DNA from: Prochloron didemni P4-Papua_New_Guinea
GTDB taxonomy: Bacteria > Cyanobacteriota > Cyanobacteriia > Cyanobacteriales > Prochloraceae
DNA: 35,345 nucleotides
Reading direction: 5' to 3'
Assembly: GCA_000252485.1 (NCBI GenBank)
Contig: JH610637.1
Span: 1 to 35,345 of the forward strand
Position 1 is the first letter of the stretch. Every line of letters starts with the position of its first letter. Shown in pieces: positions 1-7,268 of the stretch. The position numbers were made by a program, and so were the translations under genes. The notes beneath the pieces are model-generated. The model was not told where the DNA came from. It did no database searches and saw nothing but the letters and a program-made list of their open reading frames with translations.

Positions 1-36
1 GGAAAGTCCCCCTTTTCAAGGGGGATTTAGGGGGAT
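1..36. repeat. Dispersed C5/G5 repeat, copy 1
   Basis: A run of five C followed by AAGGGGGATTTAGGGGGAT. The same core is found again at 28652-28687, just before the dus gene. It can fold on itself through the C5/G5 blocks. It looks like a copy of a small dispersed repeat near the start of the following ATPase gene. Confidence 0.7.
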
Positions 37-59
37 TGTAGCAAACATTACTTTTAATA

Positions 60-1262
60 ATGAATCGTCCGTATACAAACTACAAAACTCCTATCACCAA
101 CCCTAATGACTTTTTCGGGCGGAAGAAACTGCTTCAAGACCTGGTCAAATCTCCTTTTAATGTGTGGATATTATTAGGAAACCGATTTATAGGCAAAAGC
201 AGCGTTCTCCAAGCTTTAAAATGGAAATTTTTTGAGGACAAACAAGCTTTTCCCGTGTTGGTTGACCTCCAACTAAGTCAACCAACAAGTCCCGAAAACT
301 TTCGCTATATTATGGCTAATGGTCTTGAAAAAGCTATTTCCCAGTGGAGACAAAATCACAATAATGACACAGCTCTCTCTTTTCCCCAGTCAAACCCACT
401 GTGGGAAACTTTGAGTCGTAACATCCGCAACTTGGGAAGGAGATTTATTCCTGGCAATGTTACTGTATCTACTTCTAATTTATTACCAATAAAAGTGACC
501 TACGGACCGAATCAAGAAAAACAACTAGATGAAAAAAATTTTGAACAACTGGTAAGCGATCGCCTTGCTGACCTCCGACAATTTGGATTTGCAGGAATTT
601 GCTTTTTGCTGGATGGATTAGAGGTTATAGTTAAAGAAGAATGGGCCAACAAAACTTTTTGGTACTTGCGGGGACTAAAAAGTGACGAACGCTTTACTGC
701 GGCCATGGGATTAGTACTCTCCGGCTTCAAAAATTTGAAGAACTACCAAGAAGAAGTTAGCTCTCCCCTGAGAAACATTGCCGATATTCAATGGTTAGAA
801 GTTCTGGACTCTGACTCAGCTAAAGAACTCATCGACTATCGGAAAACTGAGGAAAAGATTCAACTGAGCTATCGGGAGGGGACAGCTATCCAAAAATGGG
901 CAGGAAATCATCCATATCTATTACAGCAAGTCCTCAACGCTCTCAGAGATGCTGAAATAGAAAATAGCGATGAAGAAATTGAAATTCTTATCAAAAGAGT
1001 TATTCGCCAACAACAAGATATATTAAGTAGTTGGTGGAACAGCTTTAGCGAAACCGAGCAACAGGTTTATAAGATTCTTAGCGAAGAAGAAAAAACCAGT
1101 ATTTCACTCTTACAGGAACAGCTCAACCTCAGTGAAAATGCTATTATTGATGCTGTGGAAGTGTTAAAAGGGACTGGAGTTATCTACCAATTAAATACCG
1201 TTCAAGAATATGAAATTGGTGCAAAGTTGTTTCAGCAGTGGGTCAAGCAAAATCAAGAATGA
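60..1262 (+). CDS. AAA/STAND-like P-loop ATPase with C-terminal winged helix
   Basis: A 400-residue cytoplasmic NTPase. A Walker A motif lies at residues 40-47 (G-N-R-F-I-G-K-S), preceded by the N-P-x-D-F-F-G-R motif (residues 14-21) usual for this class. A Walker B-like strand ends at D185 (CFLLDGLE). A sensor/lid motif GNHPYLLQQ lies at 282-290, and the last ~75 residues resemble a winged-helix domain. In cyanobacteria such ATPases are often fused or next to signalling modules (CHAT, vWA, WD40); none is fused here. The start ATG has no obvious Shine-Dalgarno. The target is unknown and no neighbour suggests a pathway. The family assignment rests on motifs only. Confidence 0.75.
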   Translation: MNRPYTNYKTPITNPNDFFGRKKLLQDLVKSPFNVWILLGNRFIGKSSVLQALKWKFFEDKQAFPVLVDLQLSQPTSPENFRYIMANGLEKAISQWRQNHNNDTALSFPQSNPLWETLSRNIRNLGRRFIPGNVTVSTSNLLPIKVTYGPNQEKQLDEKNFEQLVSDRLADLRQFGFAGICFLLDGLEVIVKEEWANKTFWYLRGLKSDERFTAAMGLVLSGFKNLKNYQEEVSSPLRNIADIQWLEVLDSDSAKELIDYRKTEEKIQLSYREGTAIQKWAGNHPYLLQQVLNALRDAEIENSDEEIEILIKRVIRQQQDILSSWWNSFSETEQQVYKILSEEEKTSISLLQEQLNLSENAIIDAVEVLKGTGVIYQLNTVQEYEIGAKLFQQWVKQNQE

Positions 1263-1280
1263 TTTAAACAAAAATATTGG

Positions 1281-1316
1281 GCAGTTGATAGTTGATAGTG
1301 GATAGTTGATAGTTAT
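1281..1316. repeat. Heptanucleotide STRR (GTTGATA / GTGGATA)
   Basis: Tandem seven-base units of GTTGATA with the variant GTGGATA. The block is duplicated at 1706-1741 as part of the larger tandem duplication. Related blocks occur at 2589, 5265, 5439, 18021, 32850 and 33641. Confidence 0.85.
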
Positions 1317-1357
1317 ACAGCACAGCAGTGGTTGTTCTCACTAGACATGGATGGTCT

Positions 1358-1706
1358 CTAATTATTTGAGGAAATAACTTGTTGGATTTCCTCCACACTA
1401 AGCTTAAGAGCAGTTGCGATTTGCTCCACAGTTAATCCCAGCTTCAGCAATCCAGGAACTGCTTCCATTTTTGCGTTAATTTGTCCTTCAATTTGTCCTT
1501 CCATTTTGGCTATCAGTATAAACCTTAGTTTGCTTAAGTTCGCTCAGTCCAAACATCGCTTCAATTTCCTCCCTTCCTTTGTTGGGCAATTTATAAACCA
1601 TGATGGTCTCTAATAATTCTATCAAATCCTTTTGTAGCTTCGGACTGGCAATATCTTGTCTTGTCTGTTGGAACAATCCCTTTGCTAAGGAAACCGCCTC
1701 ATTGGG
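1358..1706 (-). pseudogene. Truncated duplicate of the Rpn-family gene (C-terminal half)
   Basis: This is a copy of the C-terminal ~115 codons of the gene at 1783-2556, joined at its 5' side to an STRR block, so it has no N-terminal nuclease domain. The open frame begins in STRR sequence and reads through NEAVSLAKGLF to KVY. It then leaves frame near 1510-1525 and stops at 1488. Downstream of the shift the original frame resumes as a separate stretch starting MEGQIEGQ and ends SNN at the same stop as the parent. It is probably not functional as a nuclease. The 3' part could still give a short helical peptide. Confidence 0.8.
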
Positions 1707-1782
1707 CAGTTGATAGTTGATAGTGGATAGTTGATAGTTATACAGCACAGCAGTGGTTGTTGGAACTAGACATGGATGGTCT

Positions 1783-2556
1783 CTAATTATTTGAGGAAAT
1801 AACTTGTTGGATTTCCTCTACACTAAGCTTAAGAGCAGTTGCGATTTGCTCCATAGTTAATCCCAACTTCAGCAATCCAGGAACTGCTTCCATTTTTGCT
1901 TCCATTTTAGCTTCTTGATAAACCTTAGTTTGCTTAAGTTCGCTCAATCCAAACATCGCTTCAATTTCCTCCCTTCCTTTGTTGGGCAATTTATAAACCA
2001 TAATGGTCTCTAATAATTCTATCAAATCCTTTTGTAGCTTCGGACTGGCAATATCTTGTCTTGTCTGTCGGAACAATCCCTTTGCTAAGGAAACTGCCTC
2101 ATTGGGAGGCGTGACAATTAATTTCACCATTCCTTGACCTACGGTTGGACTTGTATCGGACTCTAGTTCGTCTAGATAAATGCGCTGTAGCCTACCGCTG
2201 TTGAAAAACTCCCGATACCATCCTGGGGAAACAGCTTCTTTACTGCGACTTGGATACACTACAGTAACCAGCCAATCATTATCCGGCTTGTGTTGGCGCA
2301 AGTAAATGAAAATCTCGGTAAACAAACGAGAGTATAAGTCCTCATCTTTTTGAAATTGTACTTCCACAAAGTGAATGGGTAGTTCTGGGTTTTTAGATTG
2401 AGGTAAGAACACCCCGTCTATACGAAAAGACAGTTCTTTGACTTCTACCGAATCAAATCGATAATTTTGGCTGCGGGTTGTTGATTCGCCGATTAGTTCA
2501 AAGAAAATATCTGGAAACTTGAGAAACATGTTGTACCAGATGCTATCAGTTTTCAT
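1783..2556 (-). CDS. Rpn-family (DUF2887-like) putative PD-(D/E)XK nuclease
   Basis: A 257-residue protein of the large cyanobacterial Rpn / recombination-promoting nuclease-transposase group. The PD-(D/E)XK-like core shows D47 in FRIDGVF and E65-V-Q67 (E-x-Q variant of E-x-K), followed by the conserved D-E-D-L-Y-S-R-L-F stretch. The C-terminal part is helical, with short MEAK repeats and a GLTMEQIATAL helix-turn-helix-like end. It is full length for the family. The ATG at 2556 is used. An internal ATG at 1956-1954 is preceded by an AAGGGAGG sequence on the coding strand and could start a 57-residue C-terminal product. Its 3' half has been duplicated in tandem downstream. Nuclease activity is inferred from the family. 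Confidence 0.8.
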   Translation of the reverse strand: MKTDSIWYNMFLKFPDIFFELIGESTTRSQNYRFDSVEVKELSFRIDGVFLPQSKNPELPIHFVEVQFQKDEDLYSRLFTEIFIYLRQHKPDNDWLVTVVYPSRSKEAVSPGWYREFFNSGRLQRIYLDELESDTSPTVGQGMVKLIVTPPNEAVSLAKGLFRQTRQDIASPKLQKDLIELLETIMVYKLPNKGREEIEAMFGLSELKQTKVYQEAKMEAKMEAVPGLLKLGLTMEQIATALKLSVEEIQQVISSNN

Positions 2557-2588
2557 TGTCGATCTTCCTATTTCGGTTTATGGCTATA

Positions 2589-2634
2589 GCAGTTGATAGT
2601 GGATAGTGGATAGTTGATAGTGGACAGTTGATAG
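2589..2634. repeat. Heptanucleotide STRR
   Basis: Mixed GTTGATA, GTGGATA and GTGGACA units in tandem, about 30 bp upstream of the Rpn-family start codon at 2556 (minus strand), so within or near its 5' leader. Confidence 0.85.
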
Positions 2635-2727
2635 CTGCTGAGGTGCGCGACCCGCCCCCAAATAACAGAGTGACTTGTCGCACTGAGCGATTAGGTCCGA
2701 TTATAGCCCAAAGAAGTGTTTCAGAAA

Positions 2728-2845
2728 TCTATCGATAGAGTAACTATCAAGAATTTTTTGGGAAAATCCAATTTTCTCCAAGCAATAATACCCACTCTCT
2801 AATCTATCGATAGAGTAGCTATCAGAAATTTTTCCAAAAAATCCG
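2728..2845. repeat. 75-bp palindrome-centred repeat, left locus
   Basis: Two copies of the 12-bp palindrome TCTATCGATAGA at 2728-2739 and 2803-2814, exactly 75 bp apart. The intervening sequence matches, in inverse orientation, the repeats at 31298-31373 and 31523-31644. A partial third unit follows to about 2845. Confidence 0.8.
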
Positions 2846-2946
2846 AAAAAGGGCCAGTTCGACCACCCTATCTGCAAGTTGACAAAAAAAATTGTTGACT
2901 GTACCTCTCACTAGACATGGTAAGAATTGGTTCATATATCAAATAA

Positions 2947-2990
2947 TAACCGCAGAGACGCAGAGGACGCAGAGGGAAGAGAGAGGAGAG
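2947..2990. repeat. CGCAGAG dispersed repeat
   Basis: Imperfect iterations of CGCAGAGGA and GAGAGGA. A related copy (CACAGAGACGCAGAGGACACAGAG) lies at 13801. Such sequences are common dispersed repeats in cyanobacterial intergenic DNA. Confidence 0.65.
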
Positions 2991-3053
2991 AAAATAAGCA
3001 TGAGAGGGATAGCTATCTATCATTTTTCTTCATTATCCTATCCCTATCCTCTT

Positions 3054-5264
3054 TCATCTGCGTTCATCTGCGTTTATCTGTGGTTTAACAATCCCACCGA
3101 AATCCGCTAAAACCCGAGCATGATTTCGCAGCAAAGCCAAAAGATTGAGACGATTGCGACGAACATCTTCATTTTCCGCCATCACTAAAACGCTATTTTC
3201 CCCATCAAAAAACTCCGTCACCATAGGAGCTGCAGTTTTCAAACCATCTACTAATAATTGATAATTTCGCTGTTGTTGCGCTTTTTTAGTTTGAGGCAAT
3301 AACTGCAGCAATGCTTGGTAAAAAGCTGCTTCCGAAGACTTCTCAAATAACTCCTTATTCACTACAATGTCTGGGTTTAATTCTTCCGTTCCCAAATCAC
3401 CCTGTTTCCCTAAACGAGTGGAACGATTTACTGTCTCGTATATTTGAGCCAAAATCCCATTCTGACGAATCTCTTGGAGGAAAAGAGCGCGATCGCGCAC
3501 GTCCAACAAATCCTTTATAGCTCTTTCCCCATACTCCGGGTCATCTTCCGCTAAAACTGCATTGACTAAATCGTAATCTATGCCTAATTCATCTTGAAGT
3601 AAAGTGCGAATTCTTTGGATAAAGAATAGGGACAAAGATGAAACGAGAGGTTGTTTGTTTTGTTGTTTGTTGTTGGTTGTTTGTTGTTCGTTGTTTGTTG
3701 TTTGTTGTTTGTTGTTGGCAGTAACAAAATCTTGGCTAATCTGTTGGATAATCTCTCCTAAATTAATTCCCAAGTTAGCTTGCCAAGTAATATTAATTAC
3801 GGCATTTGCTGCCCGTCGCAAAGCAAAGGGATCGGAAGAACCGGTGGGAATCATTCCCAAACCGAAAATACTGGTGAGCGTGTCCAACCTATCGGCCAAA
3901 CCTACTACTTGTCCCCCTAGAGTTTCCGGCATTATATCCCCAGCTCCCCGAGGCAAATAATGCTCGAAAATACCCTTGGCTACTGCTTCAGATTCCCCAC
4001 TTACTAAAGCGTATTTTTCTCCCATTACTCCTTGTAATTCTGGGAACTCGTCAACCATTTGAGTGACCAAGTCAGCCTTGCACAATAAACCTACTCTCTC
4101 TACTAGAGATTTTTCTTCTTCTGCCAAATTTAATTGTTTGACAATTTGGGCGGCAATAGTTATTAAGCGATTTACCTTATCCTTCATGGAACCCAAATCT
4201 TCTTGAAAAGTAACCTTTTCCAACTGAGGTAAATAGCTTTCTAAATGCTGCTTGCAGTCTGCTTGGTAGAAAAAGCGACCATCTGCCAATCTGGCTCGAA
4301 TTACTCTTTCGTTACCGGCAGCAATAATATCTGCTTTGGCTGGATCGCCGTTAGCAATGGTGATAAAATACGGCAATAACTGTTGGTTCTTTTTAACCGG
4401 AAAATAGCGCTGGTGAGTTACCATGACAGTGGTAATTACTTCTTCTGGCAAACTCAAGAATTCTGGGTCGAACTTACCCGCTACTGCGGTGGGCCATTCT
4501 ACTAAATTAGTTACTTCCGCTAATAAGTCGGGGTATACTTCTGCTTTTCCTCCCAAGGACTCCCCTACTGCTTCTATTTGTTGCTCAATTACTTGTCGTC
4601 TTTTTTCGGGGTCAACATTAATATAAGCGGACTGGAGAGATGATAAATAATCTCCCGCTTGCGCAATAGTTATTGCTTCTGGATGTAAAACTCGGTGTCC
4701 GGAAGAAAGGCGATCGCTCTTTACCGCAATAGAACCGTTCACTAATTCTAAGGGCAGTACTTCCCCATCCCACAATGCTATGAGAGAGCGAATCGGTCGG
4801 GGAAAGCGGAAGTCTCCATCTCCCCAACGCATGAACCGCTTTCCTTCCAGGCGATCGATCCATTGCCGACTCAATTTTTCTACAATATCCTTACCTTGCC
4901 GTCCGGGAATTTGTTTCTGAATAAAGACAAAATCTCCCTTGGGAGTAGGACGCACCTCCAGCGTCTCTACCGCAACACCCTGCTTGCGAGCAAAACCTTG
5001 GGCTGCCTTTGTGGGTTCCCCGTCTTTAAAAGCTGCTTTAGCTGGAGGGCCTTTGATTTCCTCTTCCCGATCCGGTTGTTTGTCTGGGAGTCCTCGGATT
5101 AAAACCGCCAGACGGCGGGGACTGCCATATACTTCCACCGCTTCTGGGGTCAGGTATTGTTCTGCTAGGGTTTGGGGAATGAGCGATTTCCATTGGGCGA
5201 TCGCCCCTGCAATGAAGTCTACCGGTAATTCTTCCGTACCTACTTCTAACAAATAGTTAGCCAT
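3054..5264 (-). CDS. glyS: Glycyl-tRNA synthetase beta subunit
   Basis: Beta chain of the bacterial alpha2beta2 glycyl-tRNA synthetase, which charges tRNA-Gly in the cytoplasm. The N-terminus [13 protein letters not shown] is the family signature, and the motif [19 protein letters not shown] and the C-terminal anticodon-binding region are present. At 736 residues it is slightly long for the family. About 23 residues (516-538) are an asparagine/glutamine-rich heptapeptide repeat (NNKQQTT) made by an in-frame STRR. The last ten residues (PQINADERR) and the stop lie inside a dispersed CATCTGCGTT repeat. The alpha subunit gene is not in the window. The likely Shine-Dalgarno AAGGAG lies about 35 bases upstream of the ATG, separated from it by another STRR. 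Confidence 0.96.
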   Translation of the reverse strand: MANYLLEVGTEELPVDFIAGAIAQWKSLIPQTLAEQYLTPEAVEVYGSPRRLAVLIRGLPDKQPDREEEIKGPPAKAAFKDGEPTKAAQGFARKQGVAVETLEVRPTPKGDFVFIQKQIPGRQGKDIVEKLSRQWIDRLEGKRFMRWGDGDFRFPRPIRSLIALWDGEVLPLELVNGSIAVKSDRLSSGHRVLHPEAITIAQAGDYLSSLQSAYINVDPEKRRQVIEQQIEAVGESLGGKAEVYPDLLAEVTNLVEWPTAVAGKFDPEFLSLPEEVITTVMVTHQRYFPVKKNQQLLPYFITIANGDPAKADIIAAGNERVIRARLADGRFFYQADCKQHLESYLPQLEKVTFQEDLGSMKDKVNRLITIAAQIVKQLNLAEEEKSLVERVGLLCKADLVTQMVDEFPELQGVMGEKYALVSGESEAVAKGIFEHYLPRGAGDIMPETLGGQVVGLADRLDTLTSIFGLGMIPTGSSDPFALRRAANAVINITWQANLGINLGEIIQQISQDFVTANNKQQTTNNEQQTTNNKQQNKQPLVSSLSLFFIQRIRTLLQDELGIDYDLVNAVLAEDDPEYGERAIKDLLDVRDRALFLQEIRQNGILAQIYETVNRSTRLGKQGDLGTEELNPDIVVNKELFEKSSEAAFYQALLQLLPQTKKAQQQRNYQLLVDGLKTAAPMVTEFFDGENSVLVMAENEDVRRNRLNLLALLRNHARVLADFGGIVKPQINADERR
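3651..3717. repeat. In-frame STRR (TTGTTTG type) inside glyS
   Basis: A run of TTGTTTG / TTGTTGG / TTGTTCG heptamers. Three heptamers equal seven codons, so the array is read as a heptapeptide repeat NNKQQTT without breaking the frame. The same type of array lies just before lpxB (15038-15127). Confidence 0.9.
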
Positions 5265-5298
5265 AGCAGTTGACAGTTGATAGTTGACAGTTGATAGC
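5265..5298. repeat. STRR between glyS start codon and its upstream AAGGAG
   Basis: Alternating GTTGACA and GTTGATA heptamers that abut the glyS ATG. Directly beyond the array, on the glyS strand, is GGAAGGAG, a strong Shine-Dalgarno-like sequence. The array appears to have been inserted or expanded between ribosome-binding site and start codon. Confidence 0.8.
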
Positions 5299-5651
5299 TC
5301 CTTCCGTCGAATTCAAAATTCAAAATTCAAAATTCAAACATGTTGAATTGACGAATGTCTCCGCAAAAAATGGCAGAAACTATACGAGCCTTATCCCTCT
5401 TGCTTTTTAGCTTGTTGTCAATTTTCAGATTCGGTCGAGTTGATAGTTGATAGTTGATAGTTATACAATAACCAGTTGGTTGCTCTCACTTAATACTAAA
5501 CAAGTTCATAAACCGGATACATAGATGTACCTCATGAGTCCAAAAAATGCTATATCTGTATTCATTGTGGCATAGGCTGACCGCCTGTTGGTTCATCTGG
5601 ATTAAAATAACCAATAACCAACAACCAACAACTAACAACCAACAACCAACT
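5299..5651. other. Gene-free region between cpcA and glyS
   Basis: No gene seen. It contains an ATTCAAA heptamer array (5309-5339), a TGTTGAATTGAC...ATGTCTCCGCAA element (5341-5366) resembling one at 11438-11486, a GTTGATA array (5439-5465), and a CAACCAA/CAACTAA array (5606-5651) that touches the cpcA stop codon. A cpcA terminator with a clear U-tract was not found. Confidence 0.65.
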
Positions 5652-6119
5652 TCAGTTTAGAGTTTCGATGGCATAGTCAATATAATTATTAGCTTCTGTA
5701 GCAGCAAGACCTACCAAACCATGATTAGCTTTAATATACTTAAGAGCTTCAACGTACCAGTTAGGAGGCAGCTCGAAACTGCGATTAATTTCATCCAAAC
5801 CACCATTTAAGTACTCATCCATAGGACCGGTACCACCAGCCACCAGGCAGTAGGTTACCATGCGCAAGTAGCAATCAATGTTTCGCTTGCACCGAGCTTT
5901 CCCTTCTGGGGTACAAGCATAGGTGGGTTCAAATTTGGTATAAACTGCTGTAACAGCACCTTCAATTAAAGTTTGAGCCCTTGCGGTCAAAGCTTGAGCT
6001 GCTTCTAAGGAAGCTGAAGCGCTCTGGAAACGACCGACAGCTGCTTGAATGTCAGTATTACTCAAAAAGCGTCCTTGAGAATCAGCAGCTGCAAGTACTT
6101 CAGTTAGAGGGGTTTTCAT
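5652..6119 (-). CDS. cpcA: Phycocyanin alpha subunit, divergent, shortened
   Basis: C-phycocyanin alpha chain of the phycobilisome rods: the MKTPLTE start, the [20 protein letters not shown] core and the [15 protein letters not shown] segment are typical. It has 155 residues; most CpcA have 162. Seven residues are missing in the loop before the chromophore site. The bilin-attachment cysteine is retained (C77, C84 in usual numbering) but the context is C-K-R-N-I instead of C-A-R-D-I, so the Asp that normally contacts the bilin pyrrole nitrogens is Asn (N80). Extra cysteines C69 and C83 flank it. It follows cpcB by 82 bp with its own GGGAGA ribosome-binding site. No rod linker or CpcE/F lyase follows, unlike a standard cpc operon. 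It may be a secondary or specialised phycocyanin. Confidence 0.93.
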   Translation of the reverse strand: MKTPLTEVLAAADSQGRFLSNTDIQAAVGRFQSASASLEAAQALTARAQTLIEGAVTAVYTKFEPTYACTPEGKARCKRNIDCYLRMVTYCLVAGGTGPMDEYLNGGLDEINRSFELPPNWYVEALKYIKANHGLVGLAATEANNYIDYAIETLN

Positions 6120-6201
6120 TGAAAACTTTCTCCCTGTTATTTTGTTACGAGGTTCTTAAAACAGATTATTTTTTCTCTATTGGTAATCTAAATTCTCTGC
6201 A

Positions 6202-6720
6202 CTAGGCAACTGCAGAAGCTGCGTGCTCGAAGTAGGTAGCTATTTCAGCCATTAAAGAACTGCAATCCCCAGAGGCCATGGCATTGCTATGGTCAAGAAT
6301 GTTAATAGCAGCATCTTTCATTTTGAGAATGCCAACAGCCACGGAAGCGTTGGGAGTTCCCAAAGCTAAGTAAGTTTCCCGCAGACCGTTCAAGCAGCGA
6401 TCTTCCAGAATGCTAGCATCTCCAGCATAAATGGCATAGGTGACATAGCGGAGAATAATTTCCAGATCCCGCAAGCAAGCGGCCATGCGACGGCTGGTAT
6501 AAGCATTTCCACCAGGAGAAATCAACTGGGGTTGCTCGGCGAATAAGGAGCGAGCTGCGTTAGCAACAATAACAGAAGCGTTGCTAGTAATTTGGTTAAC
6601 AGCTTCCATGCGGTTTTTGCTTTCCCCAATCATTGCGTTCAGAGCATCTAATTGAGCGGTGGAAAGAAACTCACCTCTGGCATCAGCTTGAGAAACTACC
6701 CTAGTGAAGGCATCGAACAT
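6202..6720 (-). CDS. cpcB: Phycocyanin beta subunit
   Basis: C-phycocyanin beta chain, 172 residues, the normal length. Both bilin-binding cysteines are present, C82 in AACLRDLE (with D85 retained) and C153 in SGDCSSL. The methylated asparagine position N72 is present in PGGNAY. It forms the alpha-beta monomer with CpcA in phycobilisome rods on the thylakoid surface. It is the first gene of a two-gene operon with cpcA. The ATG has an AGGAG ribosome-binding site eight bases upstream. Sequence features (NAYTSRRM, absence of the phycoerythrocyanin-type N-terminus) favour CpcB over PecB. It looks intact, in contrast to its partner. Confidence 0.95.
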   Translation of the reverse strand: MFDAFTRVVSQADARGEFLSTAQLDALNAMIGESKNRMEAVNQITSNASVIVANAARSLFAEQPQLISPGGNAYTSRRMAACLRDLEIILRYVTYAIYAGDASILEDRCLNGLRETYLALGTPNASVAVGILKMKDAAINILDHSNAMASGDCSSLMAEIATYFEHAASAVA

Positions 6721-7268
6721 GAAATAAATCTCCTAACTTTTAAATTGATTAAGCTTTCATTATCTTTTTTGTGTTATAGGCAAGAGTTTTGAGCCCTTGC
6801 CATTTAACAAAACTTCATGATTGACACGATGAGAACAACTGCTTGCTTGATGAAAAACCGCTACAATCTGCTATAGGTCTATAACCTTGATGGTTTTGTG
6901 GTATCTGGGTTGACTTTCGAGCATTTTTTCTAGTCCCCAAATAACCTTTATACAATGCTGGCGAAGCTTTATTTGTTACATATTGTTAAATTTCTTAATA
7001 AGCCCCTCCTAATTGCCGCTCCAAATCGAAGAGGAAACTCCGCACCGTAATCATCTTGATAGATAGACAATTTGGTTGAATAAAATGAACACAAGTGTTT
7101 TGGGCCTGCCATGAGGGTTGATATATTAACTCGACAATTATCTTAAATCGCCCAAAACATGCTCTAACTATTACTAGCTAAGGGATTGAACAGTTTCGGA
7201 AATTACATTTGGTGACCAAAATTTTAAAATATGAAAAAATGGTTCGTCAGATAGATATTATCTGCTCT
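6721..7268. other. Upstream region of cpcBA
   Basis: A 548-bp AT-rich gene-free stretch between the topoisomerase gene and cpcB, both on the minus strand. It is long enough to hold the cpcBA promoter and leader. A possible -10 element (TATAAA, minus strand, near 6950) has no convincing -35. No repeats or RNA gene were recognised. Confidence 0.5.

Larger units (their letters stand above)
1277..2106. repeat. Imperfect tandem duplication of the 3' end of an Rpn-family gene
   Basis: Two direct copies, about 1277-1701 (425 bp) and 1702-2101 (400 bp). Each begins at TTGGG followed by an STRR block and ends inside the coding region at the same ATTGGG word. The left junction, the middle junction and the original internal site all carry ATTGGG or TTGGG. 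This fits duplication by recombination at a short microhomology. The 25-bp length difference is an expansion in the left copy near 1474-1518. Confidence 0.85.
2557..3053. other. Gene-free repeat region between the Rpn gene and glyS
   Basis: No credible gene. The region holds an STRR block (2589-2634), two palindrome-centred 75-bp repeat units (2728-2845), a CGCAGAG-rich dispersed repeat (2947-2990), and at 3056-3086 the CATCTGCGTT repeat that runs into the glyS 3' end. No tRNA and no clear promoter was seen. Confidence 0.7.

Noticed and set aside
1281-2634. Heptamer arrays considered as CRISPR repeats
   Set aside because: Units are seven bases in direct tandem with no spacers, and no cas gene is present; they fit STRRs.
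4618-4863. Several long open frames opposite or inside glyS, gyrA-like, lpxB and bamA genes
   Set aside because: They lie fully inside strongly conserved genes in other frames, without ribosome-binding sites or recognisable domains.
6202-6720. Phycoerythrocyanin beta (PecB) instead of CpcB
   Set aside because: The N-terminus [13 protein letters not shown] and the [14 protein letters not shown] region match CpcB; PecB differs there.
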